Shown here piece after piece: positions 1 to 5,617 of a stretch of DNA of 5,617 nucleotides (positions are counted from its first letter, which is position 1; each line of letters opens with the position of its first letter). The notes below the pieces were generated by a model. The model did not search any database. It was not told the DNA's origin and saw only the letters and a list, made by a program, of their open reading frames with translations. Location: NCBI GenBank assembly GCA_947089135.1, contig CAMUJF010000041.1:1-5617 (forward strand). Direction: 5' to 3'. Position numbers and translations under genes: made by a program. Source of the DNA: an uncultured Clostridia bacterium. GTDB lineage: Bacteria > Bacillota > Clostridia > Oscillospirales > Ruminococcaceae.

Positions 1-32
1 GTTCTCCATTGCTTTTATTCGTATTATTTTAA

Positions 33-164
33 AAAGATTCTGAACAGGCTCTAAGAGAGGCTTGCGAAAACGATATTGACGATTTTGTTAATATGCTTGT
101 CCCTAAATTGATTTCAGAAGCGGAAATTACCAATATTATGGATAGCGTTGACTTCTGTGTGTAA
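33..164 (+). pseudogene. 3' remnant of an unrecognised reading frame
   Basis: An open frame runs from just after a TAA at 30-32 to a TAA at 162-164. It encodes about 43 residues of mixed acidic/hydrophobic, probably helical character, ending ...NIMDSVDFCV. The only in-frame ATG is at 93 and has no convincing ribosome binding site, so the natural start is missing. Either this is the tail of a gene broken by a frameshift or recombination near position 30, or the frame is not translated. The amino-acid pattern (regular E/D/L/I spacing) looks protein-like rather than random. I do not recognise the family. Confidence 0.3.
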
Positions 165-183
165 AAAATGCTTATTTTTTCGG

Positions 184-212
184 TGGACAAGAATTTCAAA
201 AAACTATATAAT
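184..212 (+). promoter_or_regulatory. Candidate sigma-A type promoter P1
   Basis: TGGACA (184-189, one mismatch to TTGACA) and a perfect TATAAT (207-212) are separated by exactly 17 bases. A start site near 219 would give a leader of about 110 nt before the ATG at 329. The region is AT-rich, so chance matches are possible, but exact spacing with a perfect -10 box makes this the best promoter in the window. It would drive the small DUF5659-like gene and the helicase. Confidence 0.5.
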
Positions 213-265
213 AATAGTAGGGGGGTGATACCTTAAACTAACACACAAATCAAGAACCTTGAAAA

Positions 266-294
266 TTGAATAACACTATTATAATCGATATAAA
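266..294 (+). promoter_or_regulatory. Candidate second promoter P2
   Basis: TTGAAT (266-271) and TATAAA (289-294) are 17 bases apart. An overlapping alternative pairs TTGAAA (259-264) with TATAAT (280-285), but with a short 15-base spacer. Either would place a start just upstream of the ribosome binding site of the 329 gene. Because the stretch is very AT-rich, this is weaker evidence than P1. Confidence 0.35.
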
Positions 295-328
295 TACTAT
301 ATATTAACTAACGATTGGAGAATAAAAA

Positions 329-505
329 ATGTCAGATTACACACCAATTTTTAAGCTTGACCTTGCAGGGTGGTTAATGCAAAGAAAATTTGTACTTTTA
401 TATTGCAAGAGAAATGAATATAATCGTTTTAAAATAGTCTACTACTTTAGGACAACAGAATCTCTTTTAAACGCTATCGCAGAATATAATGATTGTAAAA
501 AGTAA
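329..505 (+). CDS. Small DUF5659-like protein (58 aa)
   Basis: A complete 58-aa frame starts at ATG 329 with GGAG at 317-320, eight bases upstream, and ends at TAA 503-505. The pattern is an L-A-G-W-L-M-Q block (residues 12-18), then F-V-L-L (21-24), an aromatic strand V-Y-Y-F (37-40) and a final helix ending A-I-A-E-Y-N (49-54). This matches my memory of DUF5659: a 'LAGYLM...GF.L' helix, a charged turn, a 'vFyF.ds..l..ai.ey' ending. Those are small phage and mobile-element proteins of unknown function. There is no signal peptide or membrane segment. The stop lies 11 bases before the helicase ATG, so the two are probably co-transcribed. The family assignment is from pattern recall, not a search. 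Confidence 0.6.
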   Translation: MSDYTPIFKLDLAGWLMQRKFVLLYCKRNEYNRFKIVYYFRTTESLLNAIAEYNDCKK

Positions 506-516
506 GGGGCTTGCCT

Positions 517-1542
517 ATGGGGACAAAGAAAAACAGTATTATTCGTGTATTAGATGTCATACCAGCATCTGAAATTGAGAAGTGGAAAAATGGAGATGTC
601 ATTACTATATCGGCAGGCTGTGGAGCAGGAAAATCCTATTTTATAAAAAATGTGCTTTGTGAATATGCTAAAAATAATCATAAAAAAATATTAATGCTTA
701 TTCATAGAAAATATCCTGCTGAACAATTTAAAATTGAATTGGAAAATGATTATAAAGATGATATTATAGATGTGAAAACCTATCAAACTATAGAATCAAT
801 TGTTAAAAACGGCGGTTATTTTGATTTCAGCAGATACAGTTATTTAATTTGTGACGAATTTCATTATTTTCTTGAAGATAGCACTTTTAATCATTTCACA
901 GACCTATCTTTTTCCAATATAATCAATCAAAATAAGATTACAAGAATATTTATGAGTGCAACAGGACATGAAATGCAGACGGTATTAAATAATGCACTTG
1001 CATTGAAGTATAAAAAGAAAAAGCATAAAATTTACAATTATACAGTTCCTATAAGTTTTGTACATATAAAAACTTTAACTTTTTGGACAAAAATTCAGAC
1101 AATTGAAGAATTAATGCAGCAATGGAATGAAAATGGTGACAAGGCAATAATATTTTTGCATAGTGCAAAGGAAGCATATGAGCTTCACAAAAAATTTGAT
1201 AAAAACAGTTTATTTCTATGTGGTTCCAGTAGCGAAAAATATTATAAATATGTCAAGTCGGATAAAGTAATTAAGATGCTTACAGAGCAGAAATTTGAAC
1301 AGCAATTTTTAATTACGACAGCTTGTTTTGACGCAGGTTCAAATATTATCGACATGAAAGTAAATAAAATTGTAGTTGATTTACGAGATGAAGCCAGTAT
1401 GCTACAATGTGTAGGACGAAAGCGTGTCCAAAATGACAATGATAAAATTGATCTGTATATCAAAGTTTATAGCCGTCGTGAGATGAACGGTGATTTAAAA
1501 AAGTCCAACCCCGAATTGATTGGAGATGATAAAAACGGATGA
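517..1542 (+). CDS. Compact SF2 (DEAD/DEAH-like) helicase family ATPase
   Basis: I choose ATG 517 (341 aa) because the AAGGGG at 504-509 sits seven bases before it; a TTG at 511 would be only one base from that site. From 517 the motifs are: Walker A G-C-G-A-G-K-S (34-40), motif II D-E-F-H (113-116), motif III S-A-T (147-149), a motif IV-like strand A-I-I-F-L-H-S (210-216), motif V around T-A-C-F-D-A-G-S-N-I (268-277) and motif VI Q-C-V-G-R-K-R (297-303). Both RecA-like lobes are therefore present and apparently intact, with little extra N- or C-terminal sequence. The likely activity is ATP-dependent nucleic-acid remodelling; the target is not visible. It lacks the long extra domains of restriction HsdR or Cas3 proteins. 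Composition is strongly AT-rich (12 G/C in the 60 bases at 661-720), unlike the capsid genes downstream, pointing to separate ancestry. Confidence 0.8.
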   Translation: MGTKKNSIIRVLDVIPASEIEKWKNGDVITISAGCGAGKSYFIKNVLCEYAKNNHKKILMLIHRKYPAEQFKIELENDYKDDIIDVKTYQTIESIVKNGGYFDFSRYSYLICDEFHYFLEDSTFNHFTDLSFSNIINQNKITRIFMSATGHEMQTVLNNALALKYKKKKHKIYNYTVPISFVHIKTLTFWTKIQTIEELMQQWNENGDKAIIFLHSAKEAYELHKKFDKNSLFLCGSSSEKYYKYVKSDKVIKMLTEQKFEQQFLITTACFDAGSNIIDMKVNKIVVDLRDEASMLQCVGRKRVQNDNDKIDLYIKVYSRREMNGDLKKSNPELIGDDKNG

Positions 1543-1723
1543 ACAATATTATTACAAAATTATAAATACAAAGACAGGCGATGATTACTATGCAAAATGT
1601 GATTTGCCTGTTAAAGCCGATAAGCTTTGCGAGCTTTTGGGACTTAATGATTATCGCGCCGAGACTATATCCAAAGAGGAATATTACGCGGAAGCCGATG
1701 ACGAGGGAGATGATACTGCATGA
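1520..1723 (+). CDS. Small acidic hypothetical protein (65-67 aa)
   Basis: The frame opens directly after a TGA at 1517-1519. Starts are TTG 1520 (67 aa) or ATG 1526 (65 aa); the GGAG at 1522-1525 touches ATG 1526, so neither has an ideal ribosome site and coupling to the overlapping helicase 3' end is likely. The product has an aromatic N-terminus (E-Q-Y-Y-Y-K), a central C-D-L-P...L-C-E-L-L-G-L segment and a very acidic tail (A-D-D-E-G-D-D). I recognise no family. Its stop overlaps the next start in an ATGA, which argues that it belongs to the gp16-like gene's operon. The 5' half has the AT-rich codons of the helicase and the 3' half the GC-richer codons of the phage block, so a module border lies in or near it. 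Confidence 0.55.
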   Translation: MEMIKTDEQYYYKIINTKTGDDYYAKCDLPVKADKLCELLGLNDYRAETISKEEYYAEADDEGDDTA

Positions 1724-2238
1724 CAACCGCGCAGCGCAAAGAAATATTTGGACGGTGCAAATCCCTCGGCATGAGCGATGACGACCGCCGCGCTCTGATC
1801 TGCGGACTTACGGGCAAGGAATCCACCAAGGAGCTTACCGACAAGGAGACGGAGTCTGTCATCGGCGAGCTTCGCAAGCGGTGCGGCAGTGTTCCGAGCG
1901 TTCCGATCCCTCCCGAAAAACGTAATCCCAAGGCTTACAAACCCGCCGTACCCGGAATGATGACAACGGAGCAGCAGTCCCTTGCGTGGCGGTATATCTA
2001 CCGTCTGCGGGAGCTGGACGAAAAGCCGAGACTTCATGACGACGGTACGCCTGTCACTCCGGGTGAACGTATGGCGGGAGCTATATATAAGGTTTGCGGA
2101 ATCACCACAAAATCGGGAGAAAATATTTTTAAGTGGGTATCCTTTAAGGACGGCGAGAAGCTTATCGAGAAGCTTAAACAGTATGTTAATACCGCAGAGA
2201 AAAAAGCGAAGAGGAGTGAAAGCAGTGAAAATCGGTGA
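1720..2238 (+). CDS. Phage Mu Gp16/GemA-like protein (DUF1018 family)
   Basis: The 172-aa product starts at ATG 1720 in a four-base ATGA overlap, with GAGGGAG at 1703-1709. It shows two diagnostic halves. The first is an N-terminal M-T-T-A-Q-R-K-E-I-F...L-G-M-S-D-D-D-R-R-A-L...L-T-G-K-E-S-T-K-E-L-T-D-K-E block (1-45). The second is a P-G-M-M-T-T-E-Q-Q-S-L-A-W-R block (78-91), typical of the Gp16/GemA family of Mu-like and other phages. Mu GemA is reported to affect host gene expression and DNA topology; the role in Firmicutes phages is unclear. The C-terminus is Lys-rich. A 12-base tandem repeat (2155-2176) encodes E-K-L-I/E-K-L-K and is ordinary helix sequence. The gene overlaps the portal translation start at 2225, which suggests translational coupling. 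Confidence 0.7.
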   Translation: MTTAQRKEIFGRCKSLGMSDDDRRALICGLTGKESTKELTDKETESVIGELRKRCGSVPSVPIPPEKRNPKAYKPAVPGMMTTEQQSLAWRYIYRLRELDEKPRLHDDGTPVTPGERMAGAIYKVCGITTKSGENIFKWVSFKDGEKLIEKLKQYVNTAEKKAKRSESSENR

Positions 2239-2278
2239 TAAAGTTGTTATGAACGGTCGGATACAGTATTTCCGATAA
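2225..2278 (+). pseudogene. N-terminal piece of the portal gene, cut off by a frameshift
   Basis: GTG 2225 is preceded by GAGGAG at 2211-2216 with an eight-base gap, a good start site inside the gp16-like gene. Its frame reads V-K-I-G-D-K-V-V-M-N-G and then stops at TAA 2276-2278. The portal reading frame, one base on, carries the continuation G-Y-S-I-S-D-K-Y-Y. Removing four bases at CGGT/CGG (2254-2260) joins the two as ...V-M-N-G-Y-S-I-S-D-K..., which looks like a normal portal N-terminus. Confidence 0.55.
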
Positions 2279-3677
2279 ATACTATTCCAAAATTGACGAA
2301 TGGCTTAACTGGTGGCGCGGATATTACAAGCCGTTTCACAAATTCAGCTACAGCAACGGAAAACGCAGGATAGAGCGCGATCTGTATACCCTGAAAATGG
2401 GTAAAAAGGTCTGCGAGGATTGGGCGAGTATTCTTTTAAATTCCAAGACAAAAATCGTCGTCGGGGACGAAAACGCGAATATTTTTTTGCAAGGCGAAAA
2501 GGAAACGGGCGGAATTTTAGGCGCAAACAGCTTTTGGGTACAGGCTAACCGCCTTATTGAAACGGCTTTCGCGGCGGGTACGGGAGCGGTGGTGCTGCAC
2601 GTCCAAAACGCTGTGATAATCGGCGGCAGCATACAACCGTCCCCAAACGCGGAGATAAAGCTCAACTACATATCAGCCGAAATGATAATCCCTATCTCCG
2701 TTGACAACGGAAAAATTACCGAGGCTGCGTTTGCTTCCGAGGTCGTCGAAAAGGGAAAAAAGCTTTTGAAGCTTGAAACGCATATGCTTGACAAGAGCGG
2801 AAATTACGTCATAAAATACTATCGCTTTAAGGCGGACGATGACGTGCTTAAACCCGCCGAACTTCCGCAGGATACTGTGTCGGAGATAAATACGGGCTGC
2901 GGCGTTCCGTGGTTCGCGGTCATAGAGCCCAACATCGAAAACGACGTTGAAAACAACAACGGCTTAGGCGTGTCGGTACTGCACGGTGCGCTTGACACGC
3001 TTAAAGCAGTGGACTTGTGTTTCAATAATTTCTGCTCGGATTTTTACCTCGGTCAAAAGAAAATTTTTATGGAAAAATCGCTTGCGGACATTGACGAAAA
3101 CGGAACGGAGATCGCTCCCGACGATGTGCATCAGCAGCTTTTTACTTACATAAATTTTCCGCAGGAAAATGAAAGCGACGGTAAAAAATTTATTCAGGAA
3201 TTTAACCCCGCGCTGCGCGTTGAGGAAAATACAAAGGGCGTGCAGTCCGCGCTTGATTACCTGTCCTTTAAATGCGGTCTGGGTAACAAGCATTATCAAT
3301 TTAACGGCAGTACGGTGGTTACGGCAACTCAGTACACGGGTGACAAGCAGGACCTGATCCAAAACGCCCACAAACACTATATCGTTGTGGAGGAATTTTT
3401 ATCATCTTTGGTACGGGCGATACTGCACGTCGGCAAGCATATTGCGGGTGCGGATATTGACGAGAACGCAGATGTGGAGGTCATTTTTGACAAGTCCGTT
3501 ATCATTGACGAAGCGGCGGAACGTTTGCAGGATCGGCAGGACGTTCGGGACGGGCTTATGGCAAAATGGGAGTACCGCGTAAAATGGTACGGTGAGACTG
3601 AGGAGGAGGCTAAGAAAATTATCGCCGAAATTGAGGACGGTCAGCAGGTTGATTTGGGCTTTGAGGACGGTGGTTAA
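2253..3677 (+). CDS. SPP1/A118-type phage portal protein, 5' end frameshifted
   Basis: The portal subunit forms the dodecameric ring at one capsid vertex through which DNA is packaged and ejected. The open frame begins after TGA 2250-2252 and has no ATG, GTG or TTG until ATG 2397, yet residues encoded before 2397 look authentic: I-D-E-W-L-N-W-W-R-G-Y-Y-K-P-F-H, then a K-K-V-C-E-D-W-A helix. This is the hallmark N-terminus of A118-like portals (Phage_prot_Gp6 group). Later come the G-L-G-V-S-V-L-H-G-A-L-D-T-L-K-A-V-D segment, the D-F-Y-L-G-Q-K-K-I-F strand and an acidic C-terminus, all expected of the family. With the four-base repair at 2254-2260 and GTG 2225 the protein would be 482 aa, a normal portal length. 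Translation from ATG 2397 would give 426 aa and lose about 56 N-terminal residues. The stop is two bases before the minor capsid ATG. Confidence 0.85.
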   Translation, partial: TVGYSISDKYYSKIDEWLNWWRGYYKPFHKFSYSNGKRRIERDLYTLKMGKKVCEDWASILLNSKTKIVVGDENANIFLQGEKETGGILGANSFWVQANRLIETAFAAGTGAVVLHVQNAVIIGGSIQPSPNAEIKLNYISAEMIIPISVDNGKITEAAFASEVVEKGKKLLKLETHMLDKSGNYVIKYYRFKADDDVLKPAELPQDTVSEINTGCGVPWFAVIEPNIENDVENNNGLGVSVLHGALDTLKAVDLCFNNFCSDFYLGQKKIFMEKSLADIDENGTEIAPDDVHQQLFTYINFPQENESDGKKFIQEFNPALRVEENTKGVQSALDYLSFKCGLGNKHYQFNGSTVVTATQYTGDKQDLIQNAHKHYIVVEEFLSSLVRAILHVGKHIAGADIDENADVEVIFDKSVIIDEAAERLQDRQDVRDGLMAKWEYRVKWYGETEEEAKKIIAEIEDGQQVDLGFEDGG

Positions 3678-3679
3678 TT

Positions 3680-5452
3680 ATGGCGTTGTCTCCCACACAG
3701 CTTGACAAGCTGCCCGAACCTATGATACAATTAATGTCGGAATTGCAGGACGAAATAATTTCCGACATTTGCAGACGCATCAAGAAAACTAATATGCTCA
3801 CGCCCACGGCGGAGTGGCAGCTCATCAAGGCGAATCAGCTCACAATGTCCTCGCAGGAGGTCAAGCGGCGCATTGCCGCGAAGCTGAAAATTTCCGAGAA
3901 AACCGTCAAGGAACTATACACCGACGCAGTTCGCACTGCTATCCGCGAGGACGAAAAAATTTACAAGTTTGCCATGGCGGACGGTATTCTCTCCGGCGAC
4001 TACCGCGAGAAGCTTACCAACTATACGCGGTCTGCGGCGTTCTCCAAAGCCCTTAAAAAGGGTCTGAAAAATACAAACGGATTGATGAGGAATCTCACCA
4101 ATTCGGCGGCAACGGCGGCGAACAGGCAGCTTTCGGACGCTCTTGACCTTGCGTACCTTGAAGTTGCAAGCGGCGCGTTTACTCCGCAGGAGGCGCAGTT
4201 CCGCGCGGTCAAAAAGCTTGGCGCGGACGGAATAAAGTGTGTATCGTATAAATCCGGGCGGACGGATCAGCTTGATGTTGCCGTTCGGCGCGCTGTTGTT
4301 ACGGGTATCGGCAAGACCTGCGGCGACCTGCAGCTTGACCTTGCAAACGAAATGGACTGTAACCTTGTTGAGGTCAGCTCCCATTTGGGCGCGCGTCCTT
4401 TTCATGCGGAGTGGCAGGGACGGATTTATTCGCTTGTTAAGGGGCACCCAAAATATCCGTATTTTTATGACGCTACGGGTTACGGTACCGGGGACGGCTT
4501 GTGCGGCTGGAACTGCCGGCACTCGTTTTTCCCGTATTTCGAGGGGCTTTCCGCTCCCGCCAATGAGCCGGCGTTTTCCCGCTCCGAGAATGAACAGGTT
4601 TACCGCGATACTCAGAAACAGCGTTCCTATGAGCGCGCTATCAGAAAATCCAAACGGGAGCTTGCGGCTTTGGACGGTGCGCGGTCGGCTGAGAACGATC
4701 CAATCGCCAAAGCCAAATATGACAGGGAATTTGCGAGAAAGTCCGCAACTCTCAAACGGCGGGAGGCTGCTCTTGCGGAACATCTTAAGGCTACCGGACT
4801 GCTCCCCGATAATTCCCGCGTTCGTGTGGACGGGTTTGGGAAGTCTGTTTCTCAAAAGGCTGTTCATGCGGCGAAGAAATATACTGCTGCAAAAACCAAT
4901 ATTAAAAGCGGCAGCAATAACAGCTCGAATTATACAGCAAACGCCGATTTCCTTAACAGCCGCGATTTTAAAAATCAATTCAAGGGCTTATTCAACCCGA
5001 AGCTTGATAAAGCGGTTTGCAAATATTCGCAGCTTGCTGTTGTGGAGAATGATAACAAACCGTCCGAGACGATTTATTTGCTTTCCGAAAGCGGCAGAAA
5101 GCTTAATAGGCTTACAAAAAAACATTACAGTGATAATGATGATATTGGCGGAGTTCTGCTTGCGGAGAAACGAAATTTCATTCTCGTGCATAATCACCCG
5201 AATAATACGCCGATCAGTTTGTCGGATATTATGGCGTTGAATGATGTTGATAAAATGAAAGCTATTGTTTCTGTCGGGCATGACGGTAAAGTTTGCGCTG
5301 TTTCAATTGGAAATGGAAAAAGAGCTGTTAGCGAGACTGATCGCAGCCTTTTAGAAATGAGTTTTGGTCGGTGCACACGTAAATATGGACAAACCAGTAA
5401 AGCAATACAGGCATTTTGTGAGGAGGCAGGTTGGAAATATGGCAAACAATAA
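3680..5452 (+). CDS. Phage minor capsid protein 2 fused to a C-terminal JAMM/JAB-like domain
   Basis: This 590-aa protein starts at ATG 3680, two bases after the portal stop, with GAGG at 3662-3665. Residues 1 to about 400 are a Phage_min_cap2 (A118-like) minor capsid protein. They include a helical N-terminus, then the signature S-H-L-G-A-R-P-F-H-A-E-W-Q-G (234-247), Y-P-Y-F (259-262), T-G-Y-G-T-G (266-271) and L-C-G-W-N-C-R-H (274-281), and a charged helical or coiled-coil stretch (305-370). Family members sit next to the portal and act in head assembly. After a Ser/Asn-rich linker (407-418) there is an extra domain of about 170 residues with H-N-H-P (504-507) and S-x-x-D (513-516), the metal-binding pattern of JAB/JAMM peptidases. 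It may be carried in the particle and act in the host cell; this is inference. Family members without such fusions end near the linker. Confidence 0.85.
   Translation: MALSPTQLDKLPEPMIQLMSELQDEIISDICRRIKKTNMLTPTAEWQLIKANQLTMSSQEVKRRIAAKLKISEKTVKELYTDAVRTAIREDEKIYKFAMADGILSGDYREKLTNYTRSAAFSKALKKGLKNTNGLMRNLTNSAATAANRQLSDALDLAYLEVASGAFTPQEAQFRAVKKLGADGIKCVSYKSGRTDQLDVAVRRAVVTGIGKTCGDLQLDLANEMDCNLVEVSSHLGARPFHAEWQGRIYSLVKGHPKYPYFYDATGYGTGDGLCGWNCRHSFFPYFEGLSAPANEPAFSRSENEQVYRDTQKQRSYERAIRKSKRELAALDGARSAENDPIAKAKYDREFARKSATLKRREAALAEHLKATGLLPDNSRVRVDGFGKSVSQKAVHAAKKYTAAKTNIKSGSNNSSNYTANADFLNSRDFKNQFKGLFNPKLDKAVCKYSQLAVVENDNKPSETIYLLSESGRKLNRLTKKHYSDNDDIGGVLLAEKRNFILVHNHPNNTPISLSDIMALNDVDKMKAIVSVGHDGKVCAVSIGNGKRAVSETDRSLLEMSFGRCTRKYGQTSKAIQAFCEEAGWKYGKQ
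4898..5452 (+). other. JAMM/JAB-like C-terminal domain of the minor capsid protein
   Basis: This covers residues 407-590 of the 590-aa protein: linker plus domain. H504-x-H506 followed by S513-x-x-D516 (codons 5189-5227) is close to the RadC/JAMM zinc-site pattern, with one residue fewer between the second His and the Ser than in RadC. Flanking strands fit too: I-Y-L-L-S (465-469), F-I-L-V (500-503) and, after the motif, A-I-V-S-V-G-H-D-G-K-V-C-A-V (528-541). The upstream catalytic Glu is not certain; E456 is a candidate. The coding sequence is more AT-rich than the rest of the gene (21 G/C in 5101-5160 against 35 in 4261-4320), consistent with an acquired domain. Confidence 0.6.
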
Positions 5453-5617
5453 TCCGATAACTCTATGCGATGTTCCGTGGTGGGAACAATTGGAGAGTGA
5501 AAATGAAAAAGATGAATATTGCAAAAATAAATTTGGTATCTCTTATGCAGAATATATGCAAATCATTGAATCCGATTTACCTATAAACGAGATGTACAAA
5601 CCAATACGTAAAAAGCA
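5439..5617 (+). CDS. Unrecognised protein, 5' part only (59 aa visible)
   Basis: ATG 5439 lies 12 bases after AGGAGG (5421-5426) and the frame stays open to the window edge. It overlaps the end of the minor capsid gene by 14 bases in another frame. The visible part is hydrophilic and acidic (P-W-W-E-Q-L-E-S-E-N-E-K-D-E-Y), followed by K-F-G-I-S-Y-A-E-Y-M-Q-I-I-E. There is no signal peptide or membrane segment. I recognise no family. Its position directly behind a fused enzymatic C-terminal domain, with the same AT-rich composition, is where an immunity or partner protein for that domain would sit, but nothing in the sequence proves this. It could equally be an ordinary small phage head gene. 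Confidence 0.6.
   Translation, partial: MANNNPITLCDVPWWEQLESENEKDEYCKNKFGISYAEYMQIIESDLPINEMYKPIRKK

Noticed and set aside
163..180. Perfect 7-bp inverted repeat with a 4-base loop (A6T / AT6) as a terminator
   Set aside because: The stem is made only of A-T pairs and would be very weak; in such AT-rich sequence it is expected by chance.
1684..2037. Minus-strand frame opposite the Gp16/GemA-like gene
   Set aside because: It is fully covered by a gene with recognisable family blocks and matching ribosome sites on the + strand.
2155..2176. Twelve-base direct repeat (GAGAAGCTTA copies)
   Set aside because: It is in frame within a charged helix (E-K-L-I-E-K-L-K) and is explained by repeated codons.
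2253..2278. Programmed +1 ribosomal frameshift producing the full portal
   Set aside because: The overlap has no prfB-like CUU-UGA context and no P-site codon with good re-pairing in the +1 frame. A four-base insertion at CGGTCGG explains the data more simply.
3914..4978. A 354-codon open frame on the minus strand
   Set aside because: It lies wholly opposite the recognised minor capsid gene, its product is rich in Arg/Ser/Leu with no recognisable motif, and it has no plausible promoter context. It is a by-product of GC-rich codon use on the + strand.
5189..5200. H-N-H-P read as an HNH nuclease motif
   Set aside because: HNH nucleases have His, Asn and His spread over about 30 residues with flanking Cys or His sites. 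Here the adjacent H-N-H with S-x-x-D after it and hydrophobic strands around it fits JAMM/JAB better.
4239..5240. A 333-codon + strand frame overlapping the minor capsid gene
   Set aside because: The product is Arg-rich and low in acidic residues, typical of an out-of-frame reading; the other frame carries the conserved capsid motifs.

Overview
The window looks like part of a prophage or phage genome from a low-to-medium GC Gram-positive host, most likely a gut-type Clostridia (Bacillota). The case rests on three things: Shine-Dalgarno sites with strong AGGAG character, a Firmicutes-style portal plus 'minor capsid protein 2' gene pair of the Listeria A118 / Bacillus SPP1 kind, and tightly overlapping genes all on the + strand. 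I cannot name the species.

Layout. Positions 1-164 hold the tail of a reading frame with no usable start (a remnant, or a gene cut by the window edge). Positions 165-328 are an AT-rich intergenic stretch with two promoter-like -35/-10 pairs. An AT-rich accessory pair follows: a 58-aa protein resembling DUF5659 (329-505) and a compact SF2 helicase-like ATPase (517-1542). A 65-67-aa acidic protein (1520-1723) bridges to a block of visibly higher GC. That block holds a Mu Gp16/GemA-like (DUF1018) protein (1720-2238), a portal protein whose 5' end is frameshifted (2225/2253-3677), and a 590-aa minor capsid protein (3680-5452). The last 190 residues or so of the minor capsid protein form a separate, AT-richer domain with a JAMM/JAB-type H-x-H...S-x-x-D motif. 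An unrecognised gene starts inside its 3' end and runs off the window (5439-5617).

How the genes fit together. The portal forms the dodecameric DNA gate of the procapsid, and the minor capsid protein normally sits next to it inside the head. A C-terminal enzymatic domain there could be carried in the virion and delivered with the DNA. The overlapping small gene is a candidate partner, by position only. No terminase gene lies directly upstream of the portal, which is unusual for this module.

Most interesting points: (1) the JAMM-like domain fused to a capsid protein, with an overlapping small gene behind it; (2) a portal frameshift explained by a 4-base insertion with tandem microhomology (CGGT/CGG at 2254-2260), suggesting a decaying prophage, a phase-variable state or a sequence error; (3) base-composition breaks that coincide with module and domain borders.
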